Shown: positions 6,365 to 6,429 of the stretch, in pieces | Numbering within the stretch: position 1 is the stretch's first letter | Layout of the letters: every line of letters begins with the position of its first letter | From: Planctomycetota bacterium | Lineage (GTDB): Bacteria; Planctomycetota; Phycisphaerae; Sedimentisphaerales; Anaerohalosphaeraceae | Assembly: GCA_012519365.1 (NCBI GenBank) | Contig: JAAYQH010000394.1 | Span: 1 to 6,429 of the forward strand | Direction of reading: 5' to 3' | Length of the DNA: 6,429 bases | Notes under the pieces: model-generated | Told to the model about the DNA's origin: nothing | Database searches by the model: none | The model's input: the letters and a program-made list of their open reading frames with translations, nothing else | Translations under genes and position numbers: made by a program

Positions 6365-6429
6365 TTATTCCGAAAAACCTGCCATCCATTCTGGCCACGG
6401 GGCATTGGGGCGGGTCCAGGAATTACCGG
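6365..6429 (-). CDS. Possible C-terminal end of an upstream gene
   Basis: One minus-strand frame enters at the window edge and reads 20 codons before a TAA at 6367-6365. The peptide is tryptophan- and proline-rich (WTRPNAPWPEWMAGF), and its codon choice resembles that of the neighbouring genes. If real, the gene ends 58 bases before the LamG protein start and could belong to the same transcript. A second frame is open even longer, to 6319, but reads less like protein. With so few codons the call is weak and no family can be named. Confidence 0.28.
   Translation of the reverse strand, partial: GNSWTRPNAPWPEWMAGFSE

Noticed and set aside
6346..6366. Near-palindrome around CCGAAATTCGG upstream of the LamG protein gene, considered as a terminator or operator
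   Set aside because: The arms are five bases around a single base, which cannot form a stable RNA hairpin, and no T-run follows.
1..6429. CRISPR array, tRNA/rRNA, insertion sequence or phage-related genes
   Set aside because: No regularly spaced direct repeats, tRNA-like cloverleaf, transposase motif or terminal inverted repeats were seen. The window is almost fully occupied by the three coding regions.

Overview
The window carries three substantial genes, all on the minus strand and all predicted to be exported. Overall style points to a planctomycete of the class Phycisphaerae (Sedimentisphaerales-like). The reasons are a Tat-exported sulfatase, a large non-catalytic LamG protein with EF-hand dockerin-like repeats of the 'D-L-N-x-D-G-x-V-D-x-x-D-L...W-L' kind, tandem fibronectin-III-like modules ending in 'VWSF', and a multidomain secreted metalloprotease. 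This placement is inference from protein style; no marker gene is present.

Layout in the direction of transcription (high to low coordinates). At 6365-6429 there may be the last 20 codons of an upstream gene (weak). At 3709-6306 lies an 865-residue secreted protein: Sec signal peptide, beta-rich N-terminal module, two FN3-like modules, a carbohydrate-binding-like module, a dockerin half-repeat, a LamG/concanavalin-like domain and a second dockerin half-repeat at the C-terminus. Only 45 bases later (2098-3663) comes a 521-residue Tat-exported sulfatase with the C-T-P-A-R formylglycine motif. The two are probably one transcription unit. The next 145 bases (1953-2097) contain a possible 16-codon ORF, a hairpin plus T-tract resembling an intrinsic terminator, a second small inverted repeat and a plausible -10 element. 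From 1952 down to the window edge runs a 650-codon open reading frame, incomplete at its 3' end. It encodes a secreted metzincin-type zinc metalloprotease with an M12B-like propeptide, followed by a cadherin-like/Big_9-type module, an Ig-like module and the beginning of a LamG domain.

Taken together, the set (sulfate-ester hydrolase, protease, and a calcium-binding/carbohydrate-binding scaffold) fits extracellular attack on a sulfated glycoprotein or proteoglycan-like material, or a sulfated polysaccharide matrix. The substrate is not visible in the sequence. I see no tRNA, rRNA, CRISPR array, transposase or insertion-sequence ends. No clearly new system is evident. The points most worth a second look are the dockerin repeats split by a LamG domain, the Asp-type third zinc ligand of the protease, and the small ORF that ends inside the terminator hairpin.
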